Part shown: positions 7,988 to 15,040 of the stretch, piece after piece | How positions within the stretch are numbered: the first letter of the stretch is position 1 | How the letters are laid out: each line of letters opens with the position of its first letter | Source of the DNA: Chloroflexota bacterium | GTDB lineage: Bacteria; Chloroflexota; Anaerolineae; Anaerolineales; Villigracilaceae | Direction of reading: 5' to 3' | NCBI GenBank assembly: GCA_029782225.1 | Contig: JAKOVF010000162.1 | Location: 1-54,651, forward strand | DNA length: 54,651 bases | Notes under the pieces: model-generated | The model's input: the letters and a program-made list of their open reading frames with translations, nothing else | What the model was told of the DNA's origin: nothing | Databases searched by the model: none | Made by a program: the position numbers and the translations under genes

Positions 7988-8016
7988 TTGTAAGCAGAAA
8001 GATGGAAGAAGCAGGC

Positions 8017-8052
8017 GGAGGAATTTCCTCCGCCTGCTTCCCTTTTCTGTTA
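8017..8052 (+). terminator. hairpin between convergent thrS and anti-sigma genes
   Basis: GAAGCAGGCGGAGGAA pairs with TTCCTCCGCCTGCTTC around a short loop and is followed by CCTTTT. It can serve both converging transcripts. Confidence 0.65.
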
Positions 8053-9453
8053 CGGCTGCCAGTCCAAAGTCCAATCTTTCGTTTCGCCATAAATCCAAAG
8101 GTTGGAGAGAATCACTTTCAATTTTCCTTTCGGCAATTCGGTATAACCCAGGCTCTCACCCCAGCTGATTGGCGGAGGTTGGATACAGCCACAAGTATCC
8201 TGGCCGCCGCCATTTAATGAGTGTCCCCCGGGAATTTCAATGTCGACACTGCTGATCTTGTTATCGGAAGATGTAAAGTCGAAACTATAAAAATTCTTTT
8301 GTGAAACTCTGATCGAAACCAGGGTAAATGTATGACCTGCCAACTGGATTTCTTTATTCAATTGCCAGGTCTGGCCGTCCTGAGGATTGGGCCCGGCATC
8401 AAAATCCAACTCAACGGTCTCTTGCGAAGGAACATGGAGAGTATACAGGTTCGAATAGGTGATATGTAGAGGCGGCGCAAATCCTTTACTGAATTTCATA
8501 GACCACACATCGGCCTTTGGAGACTGGGGTGATGGCAAGTCCAGATCCTGCGGCAAATCATACGCGATTTCCTGTCCGTTGGCATCGCTCAGCTTTATGA
8601 TCCCCGCTGAAGACCAATCATCCACAGCCTGAGATGGCACAGGCGGGTTGAATTCCCCGGTCAGGATATAACTATCGCCCGCGTCAATGACTTTGGTGAT
8701 GGAAAGCGGGTTTTGAACTGCTGGCGACGGCGTGATTTCAATCACGGGCATCATGGTCATATCTGGCGGTGCAGGGATGAAGTGCAGCGGCAGTTTCCAT
8801 TTTTCTGGCAGCACGCCCGGCGCCGCATCCTGGATACAGGGAATGAGAAGCGTAGCGTCATTTACATTGGCAGGCAAAGGCGCATACTTAAACCGCCCAT
8901 CAAATGTTCCCAATTCATTGCGCCCTCCTTGTGTACCTGCCTCAACTTGTAAGAGCGTCCCATCCGGCAGGCGCAGTTCGGCAAATTGGCGGCATTGTGC
9001 GTCTGCGGGATGCGAAAGTTTATCCAGAGGAATATTTTCTACCGTAAGCACAAGGGTGGTCATATCTGAGTTGAGAATGGCATCCTTGACGGTGATCGTG
9101 ATCCCACCCCGCGTCTGCGAGACCGGTTCAGCCAGTACGCGCATTGGAACATTTTGATCCACAAGTCCGAGGCCGGGGATATAACCCAGCGAGCGACCTA
9201 AAGCATATACCACCCCACTCAACACGAGCAAAATCAGCAAAGCGATCAAGAGCGCCACAAGCGGGCGGGTGCGGAGAGTCGTCATCGGAGATTTCCTTTC
9301 GTCCCATTTCCCTCGCGCTTTGGGAGCCCCCTTCGGGGATGATAAGGGGCTGGGGGTGAGGGCAGCCGAGATGTTCGGCCACAGGTTGGTATCCTCCGGG
9401 ACGCCGCGGCGAGCGATGGCTTCCAACGCGTCTTTCATGCGATTGTCCTTCAT
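8050..9453 (-). CDS. anti-sigma-factor-like membrane protein
   Basis: The gene starts inside the stop codon of the sigma-factor gene (ATGA overlap), which indicates translational coupling. The 467-residue product has a short cytoplasmic N-terminus (MKDNRMKDALEAIARRGVPE), one transmembrane helix at about residues 64-86, and a large exported region of beta-rich sequence with an alternation like a DUF4179-type anti-sigma sensor. Residues 32-51 (starting LTPSPLSSPKG) do not fit the surroundings; they are encoded by a GC-rich intergenic-type repeat inserted in frame. By position and topology it should hold the ECF sigma factor at the membrane. There is no recognisable ZAS zinc motif, so binding mode is unknown. 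Confidence 0.75.
   Translation of the reverse strand: MKDNRMKDALEAIARRGVPEDTNLWPNISAALTPSPLSSPKGAPKARGKWDERKSPMTTLRTRPLVALLIALLILLVLSGVVYALGRSLGYIPGLGLVDQNVPMRVLAEPVSQTRGGITITVKDAILNSDMTTLVLTVENIPLDKLSHPADAQCRQFAELRLPDGTLLQVEAGTQGGRNELGTFDGRFKYAPLPANVNDATLLIPCIQDAAPGVLPEKWKLPLHFIPAPPDMTMMPVIEITPSPAVQNPLSITKVIDAGDSYILTGEFNPPVPSQAVDDWSSAGIIKLSDANGQEIAYDLPQDLDLPSPQSPKADVWSMKFSKGFAPPLHITYSNLYTLHVPSQETVELDFDAGPNPQDGQTWQLNKEIQLAGHTFTLVSIRVSQKNFYSFDFTSSDNKISSVDIEIPGGHSLNGGGQDTCGCIQPPPISWGESLGYTELPKGKLKVILSNLWIYGETKDWTLDWQP
9300..9360 (-). repeat. GC-rich dispersed repeat inserted in frame in a coding region
   Basis: The stretch reads CTCACCCCCAGCCCC on the minus strand, followed by a CCCCGAAGGGGG hairpin. 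It is of the type usually found between genes in many bacteria. Here it adds about 20 codons without breaking the frame. Confidence 0.55.
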
Positions 9454-10010
9454 TTCTCGCTCCTTTGCGAAGCAGAGAGCAGGCCGCGCAGTCGTTCCCG
9501 CGCTGCGTTCAGCATCCATTTCACCGTGCCGATGGCCGAGCCTGCCTCTTCCGCCATTTCCCTTTCACTCATTTCAAGGAAATATCGTTGAACAATCACC
9601 GCTCTTTGACGCGGCGATAATTTTTGCATGGCATCCCAGATTTGGTTTTGGATTTCGATGGACTCTACCTGCGACTCAACCGATTCGACTCTAGCGGCCA
9701 GTTCCGCTAGAAGAGATTCATCCGCTTCATCTCCGACTGGAACCTGCCGCGCTGGCCGCTGCATTGTCTTCACTGAAGCATTGACCACGCTCCGCAAAAA
9801 CCACGGCTCGAACGAACGCGTCGCGTCGAAGCCGTGCATGGCGTGGAATGCCCGGATGAAGGAATCCTGCACGATGTCCTCGGCCAGCCCGAGGTCACGC
9901 GTGATCAGATAGGCCGTGCGCACAGCCCTGACCTGATGACACGCGACCAGATACTCCAGCCCACTGATGTCGCCGTTTTTGAGTCGTTGAATGGCTTGTT
10001 TTTCGTCCAT
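9450..10010 (-). CDS. ECF-family RNA polymerase sigma factor
   Basis: The 186-residue protein carries sigma region 2 (about residues 20-90, with DLGLAEDIVQDSFIRAF and FEPWFLRSVVN) and region 4 (about 125-180, with LSPRQRAVIVQRYFLEMSEREMA and a helix-turn-helix). There are no regions 1 or 3. A GGAGG Shine-Dalgarno precedes the ATG. It is the first gene of a two-gene operon with its putative anti-sigma factor. Upstream on the same strand is CAACCTTTTC, a good match to an ECF -35 element, suggesting autoregulation. Confidence 0.92.
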   Translation of the reverse strand: MDEKQAIQRLKNGDISGLEYLVACHQVRAVRTAYLITRDLGLAEDIVQDSFIRAFHAMHGFDATRSFEPWFLRSVVNASVKTMQRPARQVPVGDEADESLLAELAARVESVESQVESIEIQNQIWDAMQKLSPRQRAVIVQRYFLEMSEREMAEEAGSAIGTVKWMLNAARERLRGLLSASQRSEK

Positions 10011-10025
10011 CGTCCTCCACTTTAT

Positions 10026-10053
10026 GTATCCAACAGCACTTGAAAAGGTTGGG
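10026..10053 (-). promoter_or_regulatory. candidate autoregulated ECF promoter
   Basis: On the minus strand CCAACCTTTTC is followed after about 11 nt by TTGGATAC. The AAC-containing -35 is the typical ECF element. The assignment of the -10 is tentative. Confidence 0.4.
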
Positions 10054-10107
10054 TACCATTATTTCCACCCATAAATCAAAAGGCGGAGGTTGACCTCCAC
10101 CTTGCTT

Positions 10108-10920
10108 TTACTCTCGCAGGAACTTATCGAATTCAGAAAACGACACGCGTGCGGTCATATCCAGGTTGAGTGGCGTCACTGCCACCATCTGTTTCTTGCG
10201 CAATACGTAGACATCCGAATCTTCATCCTCGTGTTCGAGTGCAGCCGCCTCCTGATACGAAATCGGCGCGGACTGCTCCCATGAATCCCGTTTGGGGCGG
10301 ACCGGTTCATAGTATCGGAGGCGCGAAAGCCGCGCGATCTGCCACTCAGTTTCCGGCGTGGCGTGACTTGGGACTTCCACCTTCAACAGATGAACCTCAG
10401 GAGGAAATTTCCTCTCGAGCAGGCGTTGGGCAAAGTAGGCGGTGAAATGGGCGGCCGTTGAAAATTCAATGTCCTCTGAATGTGTGAGATGATATTGTGT
10501 TTCAGTTTGAAGGGAAACAGCTAACGCGGGAAAACCAAGTCCGGCGGCTTCCATTGCTGCGCCGACCGTACCGGAGATGGTGATGCCCAGGCCGACGTTC
10601 TCACCGTAGTTGATCCCCGAAACGACGAGGTCTGGTTTTTGAGGGACGATTTCCAGGATGCCGTGCAGCACAGACTGGGCAGGGGAGCCGCCCACAGCGT
10701 AGACGCTCCATTCCTGGCCGTTGACCGACACCTTCTCCTCACGAATGACCCCATCAGATGTGCTGGGCAGGCTGCGGCCCATGCCCGAGGATTGATCCCG
10801 CGGCGCGGTGACCGTGACATAGCCAATTTGGGAAAGCGCGCGCGCCGCCGCCCACAGCCCTGGCGAGCGGATCCCATCATCGTTGGTCAATAAAATGTGC
10901 GGACGATTATTCATATTCAT
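10108..10920 (-). CDS. surE: 5'/3'-nucleotidase SurE
   Basis: SurE is a metal-dependent survival nucleotidase that dephosphorylates nucleoside monophosphates. The N-terminal motif HILLTNDDGIRSPG supplies the metal-binding Asp-Asp, followed by the SSGMGRS loop and SGINYGENVG with the conserved Asn. A length of 270 residues is normal. The start has no good Shine-Dalgarno; a second Met two codons later is equally possible. It follows the terminator of tRNA-Arg on the same strand. The C-terminal 30 residues are charged and look typical. Confidence 0.93.
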   Translation of the reverse strand: MNMNNRPHILLTNDDGIRSPGLWAAARALSQIGYVTVTAPRDQSSGMGRSLPSTSDGVIREEKVSVNGQEWSVYAVGGSPAQSVLHGILEIVPQKPDLVVSGINYGENVGLGITISGTVGAAMEAAGLGFPALAVSLQTETQYHLTHSEDIEFSTAAHFTAYFAQRLLERKFPPEVHLLKVEVPSHATPETEWQIARLSRLRYYEPVRPKRDSWEQSAPISYQEAAALEHEDEDSDVYVLRKKQMVAVTPLNLDMTARVSFSEFDKFLRE

Positions 10921-10922
10921 CC

Positions 10923-10951
10923 AAAAAAAAGAAGCGGGGATGACCCGCTTC
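10923..10951 (-). terminator. terminator of tRNA-Arg
   Basis: On the minus strand an 8-bp perfect stem (GAAGCGGG / CCCGCTTC) is followed by eight T residues. It lies between tRNA-Arg and surE. Confidence 0.85.
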
Positions 10952-10961
10952 CTCCGTTTCG

Positions 10962-11038
10962 TGGCGCCCTCGGCGCGACTCGAACACGCGACCTATTGCT
11001 CCGCAAGCAAGCGCTCTAATCCACTGAGCTACGAGGGC
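10962..11038 (-). tRNA. tRNA-Arg (anticodon GCG by position), CCA encoded
   Basis: The acceptor GCCCTCG pairs with CGAGGGC, followed by discriminator G and an encoded CCA. The D-arm GCTC/GAGC has the A20 typical of arginine tRNAs. The anticodon arm reads CTTGC-TTGCGGA-GCAAT, putting GCG at positions 34-36 with one weak pair (27-43). The T-arm is GCGTG TTCGAGT CGCGC. A GCG anticodon reads CGC and CGU directly, whereas most bacteria use ACG modified to ICG. The tRNA is certain; the anticodon follows from the standard numbering. Confidence 0.85.
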
Positions 11039-11141
11039 ATGGTTAGCGGCAAATATTTTACATTAGATTGAGGGCACGGTCAAGCGCGCCCCGAGAATGA
11101 GAGTGCTGAAGAGGGTGAGCAGAAAGCTCTCTTGCTATTAT

Positions 11142-11180
11142 AGTGAAAGAACCGCGGGCGCCGACCGCGGTTCTTTCACT
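11142..11180. repeat. perfect 16-bp inverted repeat
   Basis: Arms 11142-11157 and 11165-11180 (AGTGAAAGAACCGCGG and its complement) enclose 7 nt. There is no T-run on either side. It stands between the tRNA-Arg and an unknown minus-strand gene pair; it may be a terminator for either side or a dispersed palindrome. Confidence 0.6.
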
Positions 11181-11293
11181 TACAAGGTGGAGAAGAAGAG
11201 AAATTACCTTACTGCTCAAATTTAGCACAGTCGCCACCAGGCTGCTTGACTCAAGACCTATGGTTACCCGACGTTTGCTCGACAGTTTACATC

Positions 11294-11575
11294 TTATAAG
11301 CTCAAATGATCAATGCTGTCTGCAAAGCACACGACAAACTTGCCATCCTTGAACTCAATTTTGACTGCATTGCACTTCTCGGCAAGATCGGGCATTTTCT
11401 CTTTCACGTGTGCGAAGGCAATGGCTTCGATTGCCTGCCCCACGGTCACACTGGACTTTATAATGGTCTTGCCATCTGATATGTAGAGTGAATGGCGTAA
11501 AAGAAACTCCGGATCAAGCACTACCTGGGAGCCGTGTTCACCAGGGCGAATAAAATTGTCTTTGTCTCTTGTCAC
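11294..11575 (-). CDS. unknown 93-aa protein, second gene of a pair
   Basis: The GTG start has a GGAGG sequence about 10 nt upstream and lies inside the end of the preceding gene (38-nt overlap), so the two are translationally linked. The product is soluble, with a predicted mixed alpha/beta pattern and a beta hairpin at the end (KIEFKDGKFVVCFADSID). No family is recognised. Nothing in it suggests membrane insertion or DNA binding. Confidence 0.6.
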   Translation of the reverse strand: MTRDKDNFIRPGEHGSQVVLDPEFLLRHSLYISDGKTIIKSSVTVGQAIEAIAFAHVKEKMPDLAEKCNAVKIEFKDGKFVVCFADSIDHLSL

Positions 11576-11942
11576 TTAAAATTACCTCCATGTCAAATAT
11601 TCTTTGAGCACGACCCAGAATCGCGCTAACAATCTTTCCATAGAAATACCCGCGAGTATCGCATTGATTAAAAAGGGGGTTGCCGTAAACATCCATGTCA
11701 CCCGGGTAATAACCGGGAAAACAAAAGAGATCGCCGCTCCGACCCTGAATGCCATTAAGCTGAAATTCGATATTGACGGCACCACAATTATGTTCGACTT
11801 TCATGATGTCAACAACAGGCTCACCGTCTCTTCCGGCCAGATGTTTTGCATTACGCGAGAACAAGGCCATTTGTGCGTCAATAAAATGCTCAACCTCCTT
11901 GGGGTCAGGAATGGTGTTGAACTTCCATTTGAAGAGTGTCAT
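11538..11942 (-). CDS. unknown 134-aa protein, first gene of a pair
   Basis: The ATG carries an AAAGGAA Shine-Dalgarno; an upstream in-frame ATG has none. The protein is soluble, begins MTLFKWKFNTIPDPKEVEHF and contains an aromatic/Gly-rich centre (LFCFPGYYPGDMDVYGNP) with several Cys residues (HNCG, FNQCD). No known domain is recognised. It shares an operon with the overlapping downstream gene. The pair sits next to the tRNA and integrase-relic region, so it may be an accessory acquisition. Confidence 0.6.
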   Translation of the reverse strand: MTLFKWKFNTIPDPKEVEHFIDAQMALFSRNAKHLAGRDGEPVVDIMKVEHNCGAVNIEFQLNGIQGRSGDLFCFPGYYPGDMDVYGNPLFNQCDTRGYFYGKIVSAILGRAQRIFDMEVILSDKRQRQFYSPW

Positions 11943-12053
11943 TCTTTTCCTTTCTTGTAGCCTCAAGCTACAACGTTTGGCTAAATGAGAAACACCCCCT
12001 ATTATATTCAAAAACTAGAACAAATGTGCTAAAATCTGACCAGGAGGTTCCCT

Positions 12054-12389
12054 ATGCAAATCGGACCTATGAAAGAGGTACTCCTGACAAGCGCAAAGGA
12101 TGCTTATCTGTTCAACTGTCGAGTTGCTGGCCAGGATCCCCAAACCCTGAGTGAGTACCGTGATGTGCTCGGGTCGTTCATTCACTTTACCGGTGATCGA
12201 TTGGTAGGAGAATTGACGCCCGACCATGTGCGTGTCTATATGGATACGCTCGATGATTGCCCTGATAAAGGAACGGAGCATATCCGCCTGGTGATGGACC
12301 ATTATGTGGTCATCCACACCTGGATCCGCTGGCTTTTCGCCCAGAAATTCATCACCGAACGCTATAGCAATACTGTCAAACCTCCCTGA
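12054..12389 (+). CDS. orphan N-terminal core-binding domain of a tyrosine recombinase
   Basis: An AGGAGG Shine-Dalgarno precedes the ATG. The 111 residues match the SAM-like N-terminal DNA-binding domain of phage integrases and XerC/D proteins: TLSEYRDVLGSFIHFTGD, then ELTPDHVRVYMDTL and a helix ending WIRWLFAQKFITERYSNTVKPP. In normal recombinases the catalytic R-H-R-Y domain follows this linker, but here a stop codon comes directly after KPP and no catalytic sequence appears downstream. It is either a relic of an excised element or a free-standing binding protein. It lies about 300 bp before the tRNA pair whose 3' ends are duplicated. Confidence 0.7.
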   Translation: MQIGPMKEVLLTSAKDAYLFNCRVAGQDPQTLSEYRDVLGSFIHFTGDRLVGELTPDHVRVYMDTLDDCPDKGTEHIRLVMDHYVVIHTWIRWLFAQKFITERYSNTVKPP

Positions 12390-12510
12390 TTGACGGGGAG
12401 ATTTGATTATGTGTATCCACTACCCTTACGGGTATGGGTTACCCCGAAGCGACAGTAACCTGCTAATGTAATCAGATGATCTCTCCCATCGGGATGGGCA
12501 ACATCCTTGC

Positions 12511-12539
12511 TTGACCATCCCTGCCCCTCACGGTAAAAT
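12511..12539 (+). promoter_or_regulatory. promoter of the tRNA-Gly / CAU tRNA pair
   Basis: TTGACC (12511-12516), a 17-nt spacer and TAAAAT (12534-12539) lie 9 nt before the first tRNA. Confidence 0.7.
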
Positions 12540-12548
12540 GACTGCCGC

Positions 12549-12620
12549 GCGGGAGTCGCCAAGTGGTAAGGCGTCAGCCTTCCAAGCTGATATTCGCGGG
12601 TTCGAATCCCGTCTCCCGCT
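12549..12620 (+). tRNA. tRNA-Gly (anticodon TCC)
   Basis: The acceptor GCGGGAG pairs with CTCCCGC, the D-arm is GCC/GGC, the anticodon arm is TCAGC-CTTCCAA-GCTGA, and the T-arm is GCGGG TTCGAAT CCCGT. The discriminator is T and CCA is not encoded. Confidence 0.95.
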
Positions 12621-12624
12621 CTCG

Positions 12625-12687
12625 TTAGCGGTTAGCCATTAGCGTTTAGCGTGTGTACGAAGATAAACGCTCACTGCTAATCGCTAA
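12625..12687 (+). repeat. imperfect 24-bp palindrome between two tRNAs
   Basis: Arms 12625-12648 and 12664-12687 pair at about 19 of 24 positions (TTAGCG core). It is inside the likely tRNA transcript and could be a processing or REP-like element. Confidence 0.5.
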
Positions 12688-12695
12688 TTGCTTTC

Positions 12696-12768
12696 GGGCC
12701 CGTAGCGCAGTGGTTAGCGCAGGAGACTCATAATCCCTTGGTCGCAGGTTCGAATCCTGCCGGGCCCA
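12696..12768 (+). tRNA. tRNA with CAT anticodon, probably tRNA-Ile2 (lysidine type)
   Basis: The acceptor GGGCCCG pairs with CGGGCCC, the anticodon arm is GGAGA-CTCATAA-TCCCT, the T-arm is GCAGG TTCGAAT CCTGC and the discriminator is A. G1-C72 pairing rules out an initiator tRNA. The body (AGCGCAGG before the anticodon stem and TTGGTCGC after it) resembles bacterial tRNA-Ile(CAU), which TilS converts to read AUA, more than elongator tRNA-Met. Its 3' end is repeated downstream. Confidence 0.85.
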
Positions 12769-13243
12769 CTTTCCATTCCGATTACAGAGTGACGATTTGT
12801 GATTTGGTCACAGGTCCCCATGAGGGGATAATATTCGAATCCTGCCGGGCCCACTCTCCATTTACGATTTTAGATTGGCAATTGACGATTTGTTTGCAGG
12901 TCCCCATTGATGGGATGGTATTCGCATCCTCCCAGGCCATTTTTTGTCATATTACAAAAATGCAAGAGGCGCTAGATTCACAGGTCGCTTTTCAAAACTG
13001 TTTAGTGAAATTTCCTGAAACAACTCTATAATATGAAACATAGTACGAGCGTTTGGGTGTCCCCAATCACCCAAGCGCTCGTCAATTTTTGGGCGAAAAC
13101 AGTGTAATGTATCTTGATGGACAGTAATTTTCAAGCCGACAAGATGCCCATTGTTACGTTCCTAAACGTGTCCAAACGAGAAAGTTTTACGCCTGGCAGC
13201 AGGTAAGTATCAAGGTGAGTATCGAAGCCTGCCGGGCTCATTT
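12749..13243 (+). repeat. array of tRNA 3'-end copies (att-site-like remnants)
   Basis: TTCGAATCCTGCCGGGCCCA, the end of the CAU tRNA, starts at 12749. It recurs exactly at 12834, degenerately at 12921 (ttcgcatcctcccaggcca) and again near 13220 (atcgaagcctgccgggct). The first two spacings are 85 and 87 bp, and the sequences between copies are themselves related (acgatttgt ... caggtccccat ... gggat). This looks like tandem duplication or repeated integration and excision at the tRNA 3' end. No intact integrase lies within it. Confidence 0.7.
13046..13081 (+). terminator. hairpin, possible terminator
   Basis: A 14-bp stem with one wobble (13046-13059 with 13068-13081) is followed by TCAATTTTT. 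It ends the tRNA 3'-end repeat region. Confidence 0.5.
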
Positions 13244-13272
13244 CTCATACCTGTTTTGAATTGAAGAAATTC

Positions 13273-13338
13273 ATGGGAAAAGGATTTCTGTTTGTCGTTA
13301 TAATCGGAACTGCCGTCGTTTTCTTCTTCTTTTATTAG
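13273..13338 (+). CDS. possible 21-aa hydrophobic peptide
   Basis: The ATG opens a 21-codon frame coding an almost entirely hydrophobic peptide (MGKGFLFVVIIG start, FFFFY end), like a single membrane helix. The ribosome site is weak (GAAG about 8 nt upstream). It lies just before the deacetylase lipoprotein gene. Such a short frame can arise by chance; the composition is the only support. Confidence 0.25.
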   Translation: MGKGFLFVVIIGTAVVFFFFY

Positions 13339-13375
13339 AGCGACCGTAAATTCTTATACCCGGGTTGGCATTGAA

Positions 13376-14173
13376 ATGAAACATTCCTTGTTCTTGAGCC
13401 TGTGCGGGCTCTTTTTGATAATGGGGCTGGTTGGTTGTGGATCTTCATCCACGCCTGTTTCTGAAGCAGCCCCAACGCGCAAGCCTTTCACGTTTTCGAA
13501 TACCGTCCTCAGCCTGACCTTCGACGATGGGGATGCTGATAACTATGATGTACGTTCTGTCCTCGCGGAAAACAACCTGCATGCCACTTTTTACATTATT
13601 AGCGGTTTTATCGGGATCGACGGTTATATGACCAAGGATCAATTGCGCGGCCTATATGAGGACGGCAATGAGATCGGCGGCCATACACGCGATCACATGA
13701 AACTGACCGAAGTGCGCGGCGCAGACCTGCAATACCAGGTCTGTCAGAACCGGCAGGATCTGGTATCGCTTGGTTTTGATCCTGTCTCGTTTGCTTACCC
13801 TTATGGTCAATATGACGATGAGGCGAAGCAGGCTGTAAAGGATTGCGGGTTTATGAACGCACGCCTTGTGACGCATGGGCCGGAGGTCATTCCCCCGCAG
13901 GACTTATATGGTTTACGGGCGATGCCCTACATCGTAAAAGATACGCAGGTGGATAAGATACAACGTTATGTGAAAGGTGTGGAAAAAGATGGGGGTGGAT
14001 GGGCGATCCTCACCTTCCATCATGTCTGCGATCAATGCGATCAGTATAGCATCACGCCTGAAGACTTTATAAAATTTGCGAAATGGCTGCATCTGCAACA
14101 GCAGCATGGGCTGGTCATCAAGACCATCGGCGAGGTCCTTGAAAGCGGGACAACCGGCACCGTACAGCCGTAA
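13376..14173 (+). CDS. polysaccharide deacetylase (NodB-type) lipoprotein
   Basis: The 265-residue protein has a lipoprotein signal peptide ending LVGC, so it is anchored outside the membrane. The NodB domain (about 42-245) shows motif 1 TFDDGDAD, motif 2 GGHTRDH with the metal histidines, motif 3 FAYPYGQ and motif 5 ILTFHHV. These define carbohydrate esterase family 4, which removes N- or O-acetyl groups from surface glycans. A short Ser/Pro linker follows the lipobox. It is monocistronic and ends at a hairpin. The substrate cannot be inferred. Confidence 0.9.
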   Translation: MKHSLFLSLCGLFLIMGLVGCGSSSTPVSEAAPTRKPFTFSNTVLSLTFDDGDADNYDVRSVLAENNLHATFYIISGFIGIDGYMTKDQLRGLYEDGNEIGGHTRDHMKLTEVRGADLQYQVCQNRQDLVSLGFDPVSFAYPYGQYDDEAKQAVKDCGFMNARLVTHGPEVIPPQDLYGLRAMPYIVKDTQVDKIQRYVKGVEKDGGGWAILTFHHVCDQCDQYSITPEDFIKFAKWLHLQQQHGLVIKTIGEVLESGTTGTVQP

Positions 14174-14190
14174 TGATCATTCCCAGGAAG

Positions 14191-14231
14191 AAACTCACCC
14201 ACGAAACCAAAGCTTCATGGGTGAGTTTTGT
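14191..14231. terminator. bidirectional terminator
   Basis: An 11-bp stem (14191-14201 with 14218-14228) with AAA before and TTTT after separates the convergent deacetylase and phosphatase genes. Confidence 0.7.
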
Positions 14232-14250
14232 CTTTAGGGCAGAGAGTTGA

Positions 14251-15039
14251 TTAGCGCGCGGCAGCCATTTCACTCAGGACTGCCTTCATGTGCTCATGGA
14301 TTCCGGGCGCGGCGGCGATAATGGACTGCGGGGTAGAAAGATAATCTGGTTCCCCTTTGACGTTTGTGACAATTGCGCCCGCTTCCTCTGCGACCAGGCC
14401 AGCGGCGGCCACATCCCAGGGTTTGAGTGCGAGTTCCCAGAAGCCGTCGAAGCGCCCCGCGCCAACATAACAACAATCCAGCGCGGCAGAACCGAGGCGG
14501 CGCACACCTTGAGTCAGCTTGGCAAATTTGATGAAATTCTGGAAATTATCGTTGGGTGTGTCCCATGCGTCGTAGGGAAAGCCGGTGACAAGCAGGCTCT
14601 TTTGCAATTCGCTCGCGCTCGACGCACGAATCGGTTTGCCATTCAAGTATGCGCCCTTGCCGCGTTCGGCGGAAAACATCTCGTCGCGGAGAGGATCATA
14701 AACGGCGCCCAGGCTAACGGTCCCGCGGGAAGCGTAGGCAATCGAAACGCAGAAGATGGGGATATGGTGTGCGTAATTCACGGTCCCGTCCAGCGGGTCA
14801 ATGTACCAGACATGGTCCTCATCTCCCAGCGTCTCGCCGCTTTCTTCGGCAAGGATGTAATGTCCTTTGAAGTGTCGCTGAATCTCTCCAATGATGTAGG
14901 CTTCAGATTCGTGATCCACTTCGGTGACGAGATCAATGACGCCCTTGAATCTCACCTGATGTTCACGCCGGTAACCAGTAGATAAAATTTTGCCCGCAGC
15001 GCGGGCAAGTTGTTCCATATATTTGAGATCGGGTTGCAT
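14251..15039 (-). CDS. inositol monophosphatase family protein
   Basis: The 262-residue protein shows the metal-binding motifs of the IMPase family: EESGE, WYIDPLDGTVNYAH and KPWDVAAAGLVAEEAGA. Family members hydrolyse inositol-1-phosphate, or related sugar phosphates and PAP. It starts one base after the stop of the response regulator gene, so it is translated as part of that operon. Which phosphate ester is used cannot be told from sequence. SuhB-type IMPase is the closest general match. Confidence 0.92.
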   Translation of the reverse strand: MQPDLKYMEQLARAAGKILSTGYRREHQVRFKGVIDLVTEVDHESEAYIIGEIQRHFKGHYILAEESGETLGDEDHVWYIDPLDGTVNYAHHIPIFCVSIAYASRGTVSLGAVYDPLRDEMFSAERGKGAYLNGKPIRASSASELQKSLLVTGFPYDAWDTPNDNFQNFIKFAKLTQGVRRLGSAALDCCYVGAGRFDGFWELALKPWDVAAAGLVAEEAGAIVTNVKGEPDYLSTPQSIIAAAPGIHEHMKAVLSEMAAAR

Positions 15040-15040
15040 G

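Noticed and set aside
12696..12768. Initiator tRNA-fMet
   Set aside because: The first pair is G1-C72; bacterial initiators have an unpaired C1-A72, and the anticodon stem lacks the three G-C pairs expected.
12738..13031. 97-codon frame across the tRNA repeats
   Set aside because: It starts inside a tRNA gene and follows the repeat units; no ribosome site and no protein-like composition.
12749..13243. CRISPR array
   Set aside because: There are only four uneven, decaying copies derived from a tRNA end; spacers are themselves related and no cas gene is present.
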